From Psychrobium sp. MM17-31 (lineage in GTDB: Bacteria > Pseudomonadota > Gammaproteobacteria > Enterobacterales > Psychrobiaceae): DNA of 64,000 nt. The stretch lies in assembly GCF_022347785.1 (NCBI RefSeq), contig NZ_JAKRGA010000003.1, forward strand, positions 310,001 through 374,000, given 5' to 3'. Position 1 is the stretch's first letter, and every line of letters starts with the position of its first letter. The position numbers and the translations under genes were made by a program. Positions 19,508 through 28,989 of the stretch are shown here, piece after piece. The notes beneath the pieces are model-generated. The model was not told the origin of the DNA and made no database searches. It saw only the letters and a list, made by a program, of their open reading frames with translations.

Positions 19508-19711
19508 GAATTTTACCAACTTTATAAAAAATTCCTAGCATAAGTTTCCTCTTTTCTCTTAATTGATTAAACAATAACAAACAGTGGACATAAGGTACCA
19601 TATAAGATATTGTTTTTAATCATTTTAATAATTATTTGTACCCTGTGTCAGGTTTCGTAAAACTCGGACTTAAGTCATGGTCATGCGAATAAAACACAAG
19701 AAAATGAAGTC

Positions 19712-19741
19712 AAAAAAATAGCCGCTACAGTGAACGGCTAT
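19712..19741 (-). terminator. Intrinsic terminator after the SPOR-domain gene
   Basis: On the minus strand: stem ATAGCCG, 10-nt loop, CGGCTAT, then seven T. It lies just after the stop of the SPOR-domain gene. Confidence 0.8.
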
Positions 19742-19755
19742 CCTTGATTCAAAAA

Positions 19756-20406
19756 CTATTGGATTGGATTATATTTTTCGATGACGCCTGCCTCTTTAAA
19801 GGCTTTTTTCAACTTAGGCTGCATCGCTCGTAGTTTCTTTTTACTAAGCTCAGGACCAACGTAAACTTTATTAGTGACGCCAGAGCGCGGCACTGCTGGT
19901 ACACTGTAGGCGGTAAATCCTTGCTTTCGTAGCTTTTTAACTAGCGCGTTTACGTTGTTAGGATTACCAAAGCTTCCCATACGAATTACCCACCCTTCAG
20001 CTTTGATCGCAGGTTTAGTCTGAATCTTCTTAGCTGAAGATGTCACAACGGTTGACTGTTTAGCCGCGTCATTCACTTGCTCGGCTTTCGCTGATCCAGT
20101 CTTTTGTTGACTAAGCTTTTCTTGAATCGGCTTTTCAGAAGCAGCTGTTGCTGCAGCGGTTTTCTCAGTGACAATAACTTCGCTTTCAGTTTGCTTAGGC
20201 TCAATTGTTTCTTTCTTGGCCGCTGGCGGCTTATCCAATTGAATCTTACTCACATCCGGCTGTTGATGCGTTGGTTTATCAGGAATAGTCACAAACGCTT
20301 GACGTTGCGATTGCTTCTCTCCGTCAAATATTTTTGGTAAGAAAATAATCGCCAGCGCAAATAGTACAATTGCCCCTACTACGCGATTTTTAATTTGATC
20401 ACTCAC
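19756..20406 (-). CDS. dedD: SPOR domain protein, DedD-like
   Basis: 216 residues: a cytoplasmic start, one transmembrane helix (RVVGAIVLFALAIIFLPKIF, residues 8-27), a long Lys/Gln/Thr/Ala-rich periplasmic linker, and a C-terminal SPOR domain (about 135-216; WVIRMGSFGNPNNVNALVKKL ... KVYVGPELSKKKL). SPOR domains bind denuded septal peptidoglycan, and DedD supports cell division. The folC-dedD-cvpA-purF order matches E. coli. Terminated by the hairpin immediately downstream. Confidence 0.9.
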   Translation of the reverse strand: MSDQIKNRVVGAIVLFALAIIFLPKIFDGEKQSQRQAFVTIPDKPTHQQPDVSKIQLDKPPAAKKETIEPKQTESEVIVTEKTAAATAASEKPIQEKLSQQKTGSAKAEQVNDAAKQSTVVTSSAKKIQTKPAIKAEGWVIRMGSFGNPNNVNALVKKLRKQGFTAYSVPAVPRSGVTNKVYVGPELSKKKLRAMQPKLKKAFKEAGVIEKYNPIQ

Positions 20407-20476
20407 TTGATGTCCCTAAATCTACAACGATTTTATAAGCAGCCACTATAAAATAAAATGGCAGCCTAAGCTATTG

Positions 20477-21721
20477 TTAATATTGCTCTAACACGGCAGC
20501 TACAGTAAAGAACGAGCCAAAGACTAGGATCAAATCATCTGTGTTAGCCACTGCTTTTGCCGCGTTCAATGCTTCATTAACTGTTTCGAACTTTTGCGCG
20601 TCTTCCACACCTAATGACGCGAACAACTGATCGCTACTTGCACCGCGCTCGCAATCGAGGCCAGCAACGTACCATTGGTGGGCAAAGGGCTTAATTACCT
20701 CAAGGGTTGAAGCACTGTCTTTATCACCGAGCATCGCACAAACCACATGTACCTTAGCTGCGTTTTGGCGCGCTATCCAAGCTGCAAGGTAGCGCCCTGC
20801 TTCCGGATTATGGGCAACATCAAGATAGATAGCGGGTTCACTACCAATCTGCTGTAAACGGCCATTGAGACTGGTATTGGCAATAATCTCTTCGATCTTG
20901 CTATCAGGTAACTGTAATCCAAGCGCTTCAAATGCCGCCAAAGCAGTCGCTGCATTGGTCATGGGTAGCTTGGTATACGCTAAGTTACAATAGCTGTGAC
21001 TTTTACCTTTGAACTGCCAATGCTGTTCGAATGCGTCGAAGCTAAAATCTTTACCCTTGTAAGCAATGTCACAAGTTAATTCTTTCGCCTTTTCCACCAT
21101 AGGCTGAGGCGGGTTTGGTTCACCACAAATGACCTTTTGATTGGTTCTAAAAATGCCAGCTTTCTCGTACGCAACCATTTCACGGGTATTACCGAGCCAA
21201 CTTTGATGATCTAAATCGATTGAAGTAATAATGGCTAAATCAGCATCAACGATATTCGTGGAATCTAAGCGGCCACCCAATCCAACTTCTAAAATCACAT
21301 AATCAACGTTCGCCTGTTTCATTAAGAACAGTGCCGTTAGGGTGTTCACTTCAAAATAAGTTAACGCAATATCACCACGCGCTAACTCAATCGCGCGAAA
21401 CGCCTCAATGTGTGCGTCGTCTGCTAACTCTTGATGGTTAATGCGAACTCGCTCGTTATAACGAATAATATGCGGTGAACTAAATACACCTGTTGTGTGG
21501 CCACTGGCTAAGATAAGTTGCTCTAAATAAGCACAGGTTGAACCTTTACCGTTGGTGCCGCCAACGAGGATAACGTTATTGAGATCGTTAAGAAGATTCA
21601 TTCGATTGGCGACTTCGCGTACGCGATCTAGTCCCATTTCGATTTCTTGGGGATGGATGGATTCTAAATAAGACAGCCAATCGCTGAGGGATTGGCTGTT
21701 GGTATTAAAGCTTTGATTCAT
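20477..21721 (-). CDS. folC: Folylpolyglutamate/dihydrofolate synthase FolC
   Basis: 414-residue Mur-ligase-like enzyme that makes dihydrofolate from dihydropteroate and adds glutamates to folates. The ATP loop is VGGTNGKGSTCAYLEQ (about residues 52-67). Other conserved segments are FSSPHIIRYNERVRIN, LEVGLGGRLDSTNI and YLDVAHNPEAGR. Length is typical (422 in E. coli). It lies 44 bp downstream of accD and 70 bp before dedD in the same conserved block. Confidence 0.96.
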   Translation of the reverse strand: MNQSFNTNSQSLSDWLSYLESIHPQEIEMGLDRVREVANRMNLLNDLNNVILVGGTNGKGSTCAYLEQLILASGHTTGVFSSPHIIRYNERVRINHQELADDAHIEAFRAIELARGDIALTYFEVNTLTALFLMKQANVDYVILEVGLGGRLDSTNIVDADLAIITSIDLDHQSWLGNTREMVAYEKAGIFRTNQKVICGEPNPPQPMVEKAKELTCDIAYKGKDFSFDAFEQHWQFKGKSHSYCNLAYTKLPMTNAATALAAFEALGLQLPDSKIEEIIANTSLNGRLQQIGSEPAIYLDVAHNPEAGRYLAAWIARQNAAKVHVVCAMLGDKDSASTLEVIKPFAHQWYVAGLDCERGASSDQLFASLGVEDAQKFETVNEALNAAKAVANTDDLILVFGSFFTVAAVLEQY

Positions 21722-21765
21722 TATTCATTCCGCTAGCGTTATCTAACCAGAATGAACAATGGCCC

Positions 21766-22644
21766 TTAATTCACTTCTTGAGGAATCGCTGGCTGGTCAG
21801 TCATTTTGGCTAATAAACGCGCAATAGTATTTCGCATTTCTCGACGGTCGACAATCATATCAATTGCGCCCTTCTCAAGCAAAAATTCACTGCGTTGGAA
21901 ACCTTCTGGCAGCGTTTCTCGAACAGTTTGTTCGATTACGCGTGGGCCAGCAAAACCGATAAGCGCTTTAGGCTCACCAATATTAATATCACCTAGCATC
22001 GCCAAACTTGCAGAAACACCACCCATCGTTGGGTCGGTTAATACTGAGATGTAAGGAATACCACGCTCGCTTAAACGATTTAAGATAGCGCTTGTCTTAG
22101 CCATTTGCATGAGTGACATTAACGCTTCTTGCATACGCGCACCGCCAGATGCAGAGAAACACACTAGTGGAATGTTTTTATCTAAAGCAACTTGAGCTGC
22201 TGCAACAAAACGAGCACCTACTACAGACGCCATTGAGCCGCCCATAAAGCCAAACTCAAATGAACATGCAGCAACTGGCATACCTTTTAAGGTACCTTCC
22301 ATTGCCACCATCGCGTCTTTCTCGCCAGATACTTTCTGTGCTGAACTGATGCGATCTTTATATTTTTTAGTGTCTTTAAATTTAAGTAAATCTTGCGGCT
22401 CAAGATCTAAACCTAGTTCACTTGCGCTACCATCATCTAAAAACGCTAACAGACGCTTACGTGCGCTAATGCGCATGTGATGGTCACATTTCGGACATAC
22501 TTCTAGGTTACGCTCTAACTCAACGCGGTAAATGATTTGATCACAAGAACCACATTTACTCCAAACACCCTCAGGAATGTTATGTTTACGTTGATTTGAG
22601 ATGCCTGTAGGCAGCATCTTTTCAATTTTTTCTATCCAGCTCAT
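21766..22644 (-). CDS. accD: Acetyl-CoA carboxylase carboxyltransferase subunit beta
   Basis: 292-residue subunit of the carboxyltransferase that moves CO2 from biotin to acetyl-CoA in fatty acid synthesis. The N-terminal four-Cys zinc finger is [20 protein letters not shown] with PKC after it (about residues 31-55). The carboxyltransferase core contains [15 protein letters not shown] and [22 protein letters not shown]. Length is close to E. coli AccD (304). The context (truA upstream, folC downstream) is the standard gammaproteobacterial order. Confidence 0.97.
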   Translation of the reverse strand: MSWIEKIEKMLPTGISNQRKHNIPEGVWSKCGSCDQIIYRVELERNLEVCPKCDHHMRISARKRLLAFLDDGSASELGLDLEPQDLLKFKDTKKYKDRISSAQKVSGEKDAMVAMEGTLKGMPVAACSFEFGFMGGSMASVVGARFVAAAQVALDKNIPLVCFSASGGARMQEALMSLMQMAKTSAILNRLSERGIPYISVLTDPTMGGVSASLAMLGDINIGEPKALIGFAGPRVIEQTVRETLPEGFQRSEFLLEKGAIDMIVDRREMRNTIARLLAKMTDQPAIPQEVN

Positions 22645-23029
22645 AAAAGATCCGTGAAATTTAATAATTCATAAAACACTTAAACCGGTAATTTAATGAC
22701 TAACGCACATAGACGTTGTTTCGATTACCGTCGACCCAACTAACACCATTGAATACTCAAACATAATAAAAGTAATTCATTATCGTCATTTCGCAACAAA
22801 TCATTACAATTTTCGAATATTTATCGACACTTTTACATCAATTGTCCATAAAAAAGACACCGTTTATTGAATAAAAAGCTTACAAAGGGTTAGTTAAGTA
22901 CTAAAACTGGCGACATTAAACCATATTCTCAAGGGTAAAAGACATAAATAACTGGTCTTACCCTTACGACTAAGTGATGATTTTGCCGCGATCGTTCAAC
23001 AAGTTAAGGACAACCGCCGAAGATCTCGC
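22645..23029. other. Intergenic region between truA and accD, no gene seen
   Basis: 385 bp, AT-rich, without a convincing ORF or RNA. It holds a bulged hairpin (22931-22965; GGGTAA / TTACCC arms) with no T-run on either side. The accD promoter must lie here, but no clear -35/-10 pair can be named. Confidence 0.5.
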
Positions 23030-23812
23030 TTATTGAACAAATAATGGACCTACTGCAGGCCGTGGGAGTTCAAATGTTTCTGGATATTCTACTTCTACTA
23101 GGTATAGACCTCCAGCTTTAGCCATTGGCGGTGCAAGAGCGCGATCTTTTTGCGCTAAGAATGTCAATGGAGCATCGGTCGGCAATTCCCCCTCGCCGAC
23201 TTTTATTAAGGTACCAACGATGTTACGCACCATGTGATGTAAAAAGCCGTTAGCTTTGATATCTACCACGATATATTGGCCTATACGCTCAATAGTAAGA
23301 TGTTTAATTTCACGCACCGGGGAATGTGCCTGACAGTGAAGTGCACGATAGGATGTAAAATCATGTTCGCCAACGAAATGTTTGCCCGCTTCAATCATTA
23401 GCGATTCATCAAGTGGCTGGTAATAGTGACTAAGGCCACTACTTAAAATTGCTGGTCTTAGTGCGCCATTGCTAATAATGTAACGATAACGACGATTAAA
23501 GGCGCTAAAGCGGGCGTGAAATTCATCTGGCACCCGCTTAACCCATCGAATAGCGATATTGTCGGGTAAGATAGCGTTTACACCTAAGGTCCATCCGCGA
23601 TCGTCGCGCTCTGCCGTGGTATCGAAATGCACTACCTGTCCAGTGCCATGCACACCAGTATCTGTACGACCAGCACATTGCACCGTAATTGGTTCATTGG
23701 CAATTTTCGACAGGGCTTTTTCAAGCACTGCCTGTACAGAAATCACGTCTTTTTGACGTTGCCATCCGTAATATGCTGAACCGTCGTATTCGACACCTAA
23801 TGCTATGCGCAT
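23030..23812 (-). CDS. truA: tRNA pseudouridine(38-40) synthase TruA
   Basis: 260-residue enzyme that converts U38-U40 of tRNA anticodon arms to pseudouridine. The catalytic motif is [18 protein letters not shown], with Asp at about residue 52. The start [20 protein letters not shown] is typical. Further conserved segments are YRYIISNG and [17 protein letters not shown]. Length is close to E. coli (270). It follows fimV after a terminator, so it probably has its own promoter in that 100-bp gap. Confidence 0.96.
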   Translation of the reverse strand: MRIALGVEYDGSAYYGWQRQKDVISVQAVLEKALSKIANEPITVQCAGRTDTGVHGTGQVVHFDTTAERDDRGWTLGVNAILPDNIAIRWVKRVPDEFHARFSAFNRRYRYIISNGALRPAILSSGLSHYYQPLDESLMIEAGKHFVGEHDFTSYRALHCQAHSPVREIKHLTIERIGQYIVVDIKANGFLHHMVRNIVGTLIKVGEGELPTDAPLTFLAQKDRALAPPMAKAGGLYLVEVEYPETFELPRPAVGPLFVQ

Positions 23813-23834
23813 AATTTTAAAACCAACTGAAAAA

Positions 23835-23868
23835 ATAAAAGCGCATTATCGGATAATAATGCGCTTGT
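23835..23868 (-). terminator. Intrinsic terminator of fimV
   Basis: Stem AAGCGCATTAT (23839-23849), 6-nt loop, complement 23856-23866. On the minus strand it is followed by TTTTATTTTTTC. Confidence 0.8.
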
Positions 23869-23912
23869 TTAAAGAGGACTTATCTAAATATTCGTCCCTT
23901 AACACAATTAAG

Positions 23913-26900
23913 CTAATGCTTAAGTCGCTTCATCAGCTTTTCGACTTCTTTTATTTGCGACTCATCGCCTGACTGCTTAACTTGCTCCAGCATATCGCGG
24001 GCGCTATCTTCGTCATCAATTTCCAAATAAGCACGTGCTAAGTCGAGTTTTTTCGATGCGCCGTTTGGATCATCATCAACATCGATGCCACCGGTTTCTG
24101 GCAACATTTCAGGAAACTCATCAAGACCAATATCTAAATCAACGTTTTGATACGGCTCAGCTTCTTGCTCGTTCATCGCCGACTCATCAAGCAACTTATC
24201 GATGTCGATAAAACTATTTTCTTGCTCGAACTTAGGAAGTTGTTCACTTAATTGCTCTTCAGCATCGAGCAAATCAACCGCTGGTTCCTTGATATCATCG
24301 AGCTGAGCTACGCTATCAGCTAACGTACTGTTTACCGGTGCTGCCACCGACTCTTGCGTTGACGGTTCAATCACAGCTTCTTCATCAAACTCGGCCATCG
24401 ATTGTGTTAGATCTGCGTCATCTAACTCTATGGCGTCGCTATTAATAAACTCATCAAGCTCAACTGCCGCTTGCGCAGTTTGTGGCTCAGCTGATGTATC
24501 AAGCATGCTGTCTAACGCATCAACGAGATGTTGTGCTTCTTGGCTTGGTGCAAGTTCTTGCGGTTGCTCTATGGCCAACTCAGGCGTTGGTTCACTCGAT
24601 GCTACTGGCTCGATAAAGTCATCAAGCGATTCGAGCGCTTGTGCTAAGTTTTGCTGCTCGGCATCACTCAACCCACTATTACTTTCGGCGGAATCAGTTA
24701 CTTGTGCAGTTTGTTCGCTAAAAAAATCTTCCTCAGTAGCATCTTCAGTCATCAGATAAGGCTCATCTACCGTATCTAATTGTGACAACTGCTCAAGAGT
24801 ACTGATTGGTCTGTCATCTTGTTCTGGGGCAGCTAAAGAATCAGTTTCAGTTAGTAGTTCATCTAGCCCCTCTGGCGCAACAACCTCTTCTTCAACTTCA
24901 AGTGTTAACGGCTCAATATCATCTTCTGGCAGTTCAAGATCGGGTTGTGACGCACCACCAAGCAGTGAATCAATGTCTTCGACATCTGAAACCGTGCCAG
25001 TTGACTCCGCCGACGTATCAACCGTCTCTTGTGAAACAAGCTCGTCTGTTTCGGCTAAACTCTCTGTTTCCGAAAGCAGTGCATCAATATCATCAACGGC
25101 AACATCAGCTGCTGGTTCTACAGCATCTTCTTCAACCAATTCGTCAGTTTCCGCTAAACTCTCTGTTTCCAAAAGCAGTGCGTCAATATCATCAACTGCA
25201 ACATCAGCCGCTGGTTCAACTGCATCTTCTTCAACAAGTTCATCGGTTTCTGCTAGCAGTGCATCGATATCATCAACTGCAACATCGGCTGCTGGTTCTA
25301 CAGTATCTTCGTCAACCAATTCGTCAGTTTCAGCTAAACTCTCTGTTTCCAAAAGAAGGGCATCAATATCATCAACAGCAACATCGGCCGCTGCTTCAAC
25401 TGCATCTTCTTCAACAAGTTCATCGGTTTCTGCTAAACTCTCCGTTTCCAAAAGAAGTGCATCGATATCATCAACTGCAACATCGGCTGCTGGTTCTACA
25501 GTATCTTCTTCAACCAATTCGTCAGTTTCCGCAAGAAGAGCGTCAATGTCATCAACCGCAACATCGGCTGCTGGTTCTGTAGCATCTTCTTCAACCAATT
25601 CGTCAGTTTCCGCAAGAAGAGCGTCAATGTCATCCACTTCAACCGGTGCATTAGCTTCATCTAGCAATGCATCAATGTCATCCACTTCAACCGGCGCGTT
25701 GGCTTCGTCTAGCAATGCATCAATATCATCCGCTTCAACTGGCGCGTTGGCTTCATCTAGCAACGCATCAATATCATCTGCTTCAACTGGCGCGTTGGCT
25801 TCGTCTAGCAATGCATCAATATCGTCAGCGTCTACAGGTGCGTTAGCTTCGTCTAGCAATGCATCAATATCATCTGCTTCAACTGGCGTGTTGGCTTCAT
25901 CTAGCAGAGCGTCAATGTCGTCTGCGTCAACAGGTGCGTTAGCCTCGTCTAACAAGGCATCAATATCATCTGCTTCAACTGGCGCGTTGGCTTCATCTAG
26001 CAACGCATCAATATCATCTGCTTCAACTGGCGCGTTGGCTTCATCTAGCAGAGCGTCAATGTCATCTGCGTCAACAGGTGCGTTAGCCTCGTCTAACAAG
26101 GCATCAATATCATCCGCTGCAACTGCATCATTGGCTTCATCCAACAGCGCATCGATATCATCGTCACTTGTTAATTCGTCGGCATCATCAACTTCTAATT
26201 CGTCGGCTTGGGCCAATAACGCATCGATGTCATCGGTGCTAACAATTTCATCAGAAAGATCAGGATCACCTTGTGCCTCTTCCTCTTCAAGCTCATCAGC
26301 TTGTGCCAAAAGCGCTTCTAAATCGTCTTGAGCTAAAATCCCCTCATCTTCTTTAGGAGCTTCTTCTTGGGTAACCTCTTCTTCTGGCTCTGGTAATTCA
26401 GAACTGTCATCTAGTTGAATTTCATCGAGATCAGATGGCACTAATAATTCATCATCTTCATCGCCATCTGACAACAGATCATCATCAAGATCTGGTAAAT
26501 CATCAATGTCACTGATTTCTAAAAGATCATCGTCTTCATCACTGATCAACAGATCGTCATCAGCATCTACTTCCAACAAGTCATCTTCGGTTTCGAGATC
26601 AGGAACCGCATTATCATCTGCTGCAGTTTTCGCTTCTGTTGGCTCTTCAGGCGCTGGCTTATGACGACGTACTAACCAAAAGAAAACACCCGCCATAATA
26701 CCAGTGGATAGTAAGCTGAAAATGGTGCCGATAACCCAACCGTTGTTAAGTAGCGAATCGTGCTCCATATCTTTCGCAAGTTGAATTTCTGCTAATTCGT
26801 CTTTCAACTCTGCTAATTCTTCGTGAGCTTGCAGATCTAAAGCTTCTTGCGTCTGCATTTCTGCAAGCTTGTCATCAAGAGCCTTAATTTGCTCTTTTAA

Positions 26901-27572
26901 TGCCTGATTTTCTTTAATCAACAGCTGCATATCTGTCATCGCTAGCGCAAGCTGCTCTGATAGTCCAGGATTTTCCTGCTGCACTGGCGTTACGTTCGCG
27001 CTCTGGTCATCAGTATCTGACTGTTCAGGCCCTTTCTCATCAACAAATTCCGGTTTTTTCTCAACTGGCTCAGGTACTACAACCGTTGGTTTAGTCTGTT
27101 GCGTTTGAGTCTGTGTATTTGTTGTGGCTGGTGGTTTCGATTCAGTGGTCGGCGACACAGTTCGCGGAGCAGGACGGCTATTCGTCTTAAGTTGATCGTT
27201 ATTGGCAATGCGAAGTTTGGCTGCGGCGTCAGTGATGCTTTCAATATCTGATTGAGATGGAATTGTCAGCGTTGAACCACTAATAATTGAATGAATGTCG
27301 TTGTTTTTAAAAGCATGAGGATTTGCCATGAATATGGCAATTAAAACTTGATCAACGGTTAGTTTAGGATCTGGGCGATGGTTAAATGCGATACGCCACA
27401 AGGTGTCAGTTGTTTTTACTGGACCATAAGTTGCCGTTTTATTCTTGCCGGCCACCTTGTTATTGGGGCCAACTAGCTCAATAGGCTTAGCCGCAACATC
27501 TGCTGCGATAAACACGGAAAAAACGATACAAGTCGATATACAGGTACTTATTAAACGATTCATAAAGTCCAT
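23913..27572 (-). CDS. fimV: FimV-family peptidoglycan-binding polar hub protein with acidic repeats
   Basis: 1219 residues. In order: signal peptide (about 1-28), FimV N-terminal/LysM-like region (YGPVKTTDTLWRIAFNHRP ... ANPHAFKNNDIHSIISGSTLTIP), a Pro/Thr linker, a coiled coil (about 205-265), one transmembrane helix (NGWVIGTIFSLLSTGIMAGVFFWLV, about 277-301), a very long Asp/Glu-rich cytoplasmic region, and the conserved FimV C-terminal domain (KKLDLARAYLEIDDEDSARDMLEQV). FimV organises the cell pole and type IV pili or flagellar proteins. The ATG at 27572 has AAGGGA upstream. The acidic region is built from tandem repeats (separate entry). The position between usg and truA is conserved. 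Confidence 0.94.
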   Translation of the reverse strand: MDFMNRLISTCISTCIVFSVFIAADVAAKPIELVGPNNKVAGKNKTATYGPVKTTDTLWRIAFNHRPDPKLTVDQVLIAIFMANPHAFKNNDIHSIISGSTLTIPSQSDIESITDAAAKLRIANNDQLKTNSRPAPRTVSPTTESKPPATTNTQTQTQQTKPTVVVPEPVEKKPEFVDEKGPEQSDTDDQSANVTPVQQENPGLSEQLALAMTDMQLLIKENQALKEQIKALDDKLAEMQTQEALDLQAHEELAELKDELAEIQLAKDMEHDSLLNNGWVIGTIFSLLSTGIMAGVFFWLVRRHKPAPEEPTEAKTAADDNAVPDLETEDDLLEVDADDDLLISDEDDDLLEISDIDDLPDLDDDLLSDGDEDDELLVPSDLDEIQLDDSSELPEPEEEVTQEEAPKEDEGILAQDDLEALLAQADELEEEEAQGDPDLSDEIVSTDDIDALLAQADELEVDDADELTSDDDIDALLDEANDAVAADDIDALLDEANAPVDADDIDALLDEANAPVEADDIDALLDEANAPVEADDIDALLDEANAPVDADDIDALLDEANTPVEADDIDALLDEANAPVDADDIDALLDEANAPVEADDIDALLDEANAPVEADDIDALLDEANAPVEVDDIDALLDEANAPVEVDDIDALLAETDELVEEDATEPAADVAVDDIDALLAETDELVEEDTVEPAADVAVDDIDALLLETESLAETDELVEEDAVEAAADVAVDDIDALLLETESLAETDELVDEDTVEPAADVAVDDIDALLAETDELVEEDAVEPAADVAVDDIDALLLETESLAETDELVEEDAVEPAADVAVDDIDALLSETESLAETDELVSQETVDTSAESTGTVSDVEDIDSLLGGASQPDLELPEDDIEPLTLEVEEEVVAPEGLDELLTETDSLAAPEQDDRPISTLEQLSQLDTVDEPYLMTEDATEEDFFSEQTAQVTDSAESNSGLSDAEQQNLAQALESLDDFIEPVASSEPTPELAIEQPQELAPSQEAQHLVDALDSMLDTSAEPQTAQAAVELDEFINSDAIELDDADLTQSMAEFDEEAVIEPSTQESVAAPVNSTLADSVAQLDDIKEPAVDLLDAEEQLSEQLPKFEQENSFIDIDKLLDESAMNEQEAEPYQNVDLDIGLDEFPEMLPETGGIDVDDDPNGASKKLDLARAYLEIDDEDSARDMLEQVKQSGDESQIKEVEKLMKRLKH
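25095..26175 (-). repeat. Tandem coding repeats inside fimV (16-aa and 27-35-aa units)
   Basis: About eleven copies of a 48-bp unit encoding ANAPVEADDIDALLDE-like 16-mers (roughly 25620-26170) are followed, in gene direction, by about seven longer units built on TDELVEEDAVEPAADVAVDDIDALL, some with an 8-residue LETESLAE insert (roughly 25095-25620). Every unit keeps the core DDIDALL. Copies differ mostly at silent positions and at Asp/Glu and Ala/Val choices, so they should be prone to copy-number change. Confidence 0.85.
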
Positions 27573-27935
27573 CTTGGTCCCTTGTTAATTGGATTACTAA
27601 CCAACCGATTTTTATAATTATTTTAACTGTTTAACAAACGGCCAATGGGAGCCAATTACCTTCACAGCATCAAAATTTTTATCTGAATATTAGTGCGTTA
27701 TATTATCAGTAAAAATTTGTAAGCCAAGCGCTTAATGACAATTGGTCATAATAATTAATGATTTTATCAGTCAGTGTTAAAAATACGTCAAAGCATTGAC
27801 CTAATCATCTGTGCAAATAATAAGCCAAGCTTATTGCAACTGACTAATGGTCGGTAAACGTTAGTCGTTATTTGAAGCAAAAAAAAGCCGTGATGTTTGT
27901 GACATCACGGCTTTGTATATTTGATAATATGTTGA
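27573..27935. other. fimV upstream region, no gene seen
   Basis: 363 bp between the usg-like gene and fimV. Contains the terminator of the usg-like gene at its right end; the rest is AT-rich leader and promoter sequence for fimV, with no ORF or RNA gene recognised. Confidence 0.5.
27880..27914 (-). terminator. Intrinsic terminator of the usg-like gene
   Basis: Perfect 13-bp stem AAAGCCGTGATGT (27884-27896) with a 5-nt loop and its complement at 27902-27914; on the minus strand it is followed by seven T. Confidence 0.85.
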
Positions 27936-28946
27936 TTAGTAAAAATCGCGAACTAGCATTTCTGCAATTTTAACACTGTTTAACGCACCAGTTGTTTTAA
28001 CGTTATCACTCACACTCCACAGGTTTACCGCATGTGGATGAGATGTATCTTCGCGTAAGCGACCTACATGAACCATATCACTGCCAGAGGCGTCATCAAT
28101 TTGGGTTGGAATGTACTCACCGTCAATTTCAACTGGCTCTACCATCATTAACCACTCACGAATTTGGTCAACATCAATTGGCTGACCTAATTCAATGTTA
28201 ATGCTTTGACCGAGACCGTAAAACACTGGTGTCATAACAGCAGTTGAGTTAATCGCGATGCCTGCGTCACCAAGTAACTTAATACTTTGTTCGCGCAGCA
28301 TAGCTTCGATATCAGTTTCGCCTTCATCTAACACCTTACCTACTGTTGGCAAAATGTTGAAAGCGAGCTGTGACGAAAACGGATTATCTTCAACGGTTAA
28401 GCCGTTAAGCAGTTTGCCACATTGACGCGCAAGTTCATTGATGCCTAAATCACCGGCACTCGATACCGAATGATGACTGGTGACATTAATGCGCGTTATG
28501 CCTACTTGATCGTAAATTGGCTTTAACACCGTCCATAATTGAACCACACTTGGCGTTGGGCTCAAGATGATATTTGCATTGCGAAAATCAGCAATGGCAT
28601 TGCCGTTGATGTGTGGAATAACCATTGGGATTTCTGGTCGCTCGATAAATGCATTAGTGCTATCGATAATAGCTGCGCCGGATTCTGCGGCTATTGGTGC
28701 ATATTTTAACGATACTTCATCGCTATGGCAGAAAAACACAATGTGCAACGTCGACCAATCAACGTCTTTAGCATCTTTTACTGATAACGACTTACCATTA
28801 AATAGCGCTGTATCCTCGTCTGTAACTTCTACATCAATCGGCAGTAACGTGTCGATGGCAAAGTCACGCTCACCTAGGGTTTCTATAATCGCCTTACCCA
28901 TAGCGCCGTTTGCACCAACTACACCTACATTAAATTGCTCAGACAT
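27936..28946 (-). CDS. usg: USG-1-like protein, aspartate-semialdehyde dehydrogenase homologue lacking the catalytic Cys
   Basis: 336 residues with the ASADH fold: an N-terminal NADP-binding segment (VGVVGANGAMGKAIIETL) and the dimerisation domain (VTSHHSVSSAGDLGINEL). Where true Asd enzymes carry the catalytic cysteine in a NPNCTT-type loop, this protein reads SPTPSVVQL, so it is probably not an active dehydrogenase. That is the character of USG-1, encoded between pdxB and truA in enterics, matching the position here. The start at 28946 is chosen for the GGGGAG site 8 bases upstream; an in-frame ATG at 28964 adds six residues. Confidence 0.85.
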   Translation of the reverse strand: MSEQFNVGVVGANGAMGKAIIETLGERDFAIDTLLPIDVEVTDEDTALFNGKSLSVKDAKDVDWSTLHIVFFCHSDEVSLKYAPIAAESGAAIIDSTNAFIERPEIPMVIPHINGNAIADFRNANIILSPTPSVVQLWTVLKPIYDQVGITRINVTSHHSVSSAGDLGINELARQCGKLLNGLTVEDNPFSSQLAFNILPTVGKVLDEGETDIEAMLREQSIKLLGDAGIAINSTAVMTPVFYGLGQSINIELGQPIDVDQIREWLMMVEPVEIDGEYIPTQIDDASGSDMVHVGRLREDTSHPHAVNLWSVSDNVKTTGALNSVKIAEMLVRDFY

Positions 28947-28989
28947 TGTTTGCTCCCCAGTCATTCAATAAGTCATCCAAATAAAAAAG

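Noticed and set aside
22931-22965. Hairpin after truA as a terminator
   Set aside because: The arms pair only with a two-base bulge and no T-run follows on either strand.
24973-26331. 452-codon plus-strand ORF of Ser/Ala repeats
   Set aside because: It is the antisense of the fimV tandem repeats; the repetitive, stop-poor sequence opens the other frames. FimV has the real domains and ribosome site.
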